From: a virus
Virus record (IMG/VR): IMGVR_UViG_3300031256_000007
Location: 1-20,486 of that record
Strand: one strand, 5' to 3'
Length of the DNA stretch: 20,486 nt
Notes under the pieces: model-generated
What the model was told of the DNA's origin: nothing
The model's input: only the letters and a program-made list of their open reading frames with translations
Database searches by the model: none
Shown: positions 20,486 to 20,486 of the stretch, piece by piece
Layout of the letters: every line of letters starts with the position of its first letter
Position numbering within the stretch: the stretch's first letter is position 1
Program-made: the position numbers and the translations under genes

Positions 20486-20486
20486 C

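Noticed and set aside
1-20486. CRISPR arrays, insertion sequences, attachment sites and tRNA genes
   Set aside because: I looked for regularly spaced repeats, terminal inverted repeats with a transposase, and cloverleaf patterns and saw none.

Overview
The window is a single co-directional block of a tailed bacteriophage or prophage (Caudoviricetes) with a contractile tail. Every supported gene lies on the minus strand, so transcription runs from the high coordinates towards position 1. Identification rests on the family-level structural set: DUF1073-type portal, MuF-like head protein, DUF2213 protease/scaffold, DUF2184-type capsid, DUF4054, DUF3383-type sheath and DUF3277-type tube. Genes are very tightly packed: ATGA start/stop overlaps are common, strong GGAGG ribosome binding sites precede the structural genes, and no gene-free stretch exceeds about 95 bases. 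The host cannot be fixed from this sequence. I see no integrase, lysis gene, tRNA or host gene, so lysogeny cannot be judged.

Layout in transcription order. (1) 20485-16061, replication, recombination and modification: a small unknown gene, a RusA-type Holliday junction resolvase, a ParB-like/DNA methyltransferase fusion, a tiny membrane protein, a 92-base regulatory gap with three tandem 9-base repeats, a small gene, a replication initiator-like protein with an in-frame hexamer repeat, a G39P-like helicase loader, and a DnaQ-like exonuclease. (2) 16071-14056: two tiny coupled genes, an adenine/cytosine-N methyltransferase with a DPVW motif, and a cytosine-5 methyltransferase (Dcm type) that carries a second 233-codon gene nested in its +1 frame. 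(3) 14059-12213: small accessory genes, including three little zinc-ribbon proteins, a DUF551-like protein and two genes sharing a paralogous domain. (4) From a good sigma70-like promoter near 12195-12167 onwards, the late operon: small gene, TerS, TerL, portal, MuF-like protein, DUF2213 protease (with a probable internal scaffold start), a small protein, head decoration protein, major capsid protein, a stem-loop, connector and head-completion genes, tail terminator, sheath, tube and the start of a tail assembly chaperone.

Together the genes give replication start-up and helicase loading, recombination-intermediate resolution, self-methylation of the genome with three methyltransferases (no partner restriction enzyme is visible), then terminase-driven packaging into a proteolytically matured capsid joined to a contractile tail. 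The most interesting item is the nested gene in the Dcm reading frame (14327-15028). It has its own near-ideal Shine-Dalgarno sequence, it resembles phage proteins I know as separate products, and its internal repeat is better conserved in its own frame than in the Dcm frame. Several tiny genes (34-59 codons) were found by reading the gaps between the larger ones.
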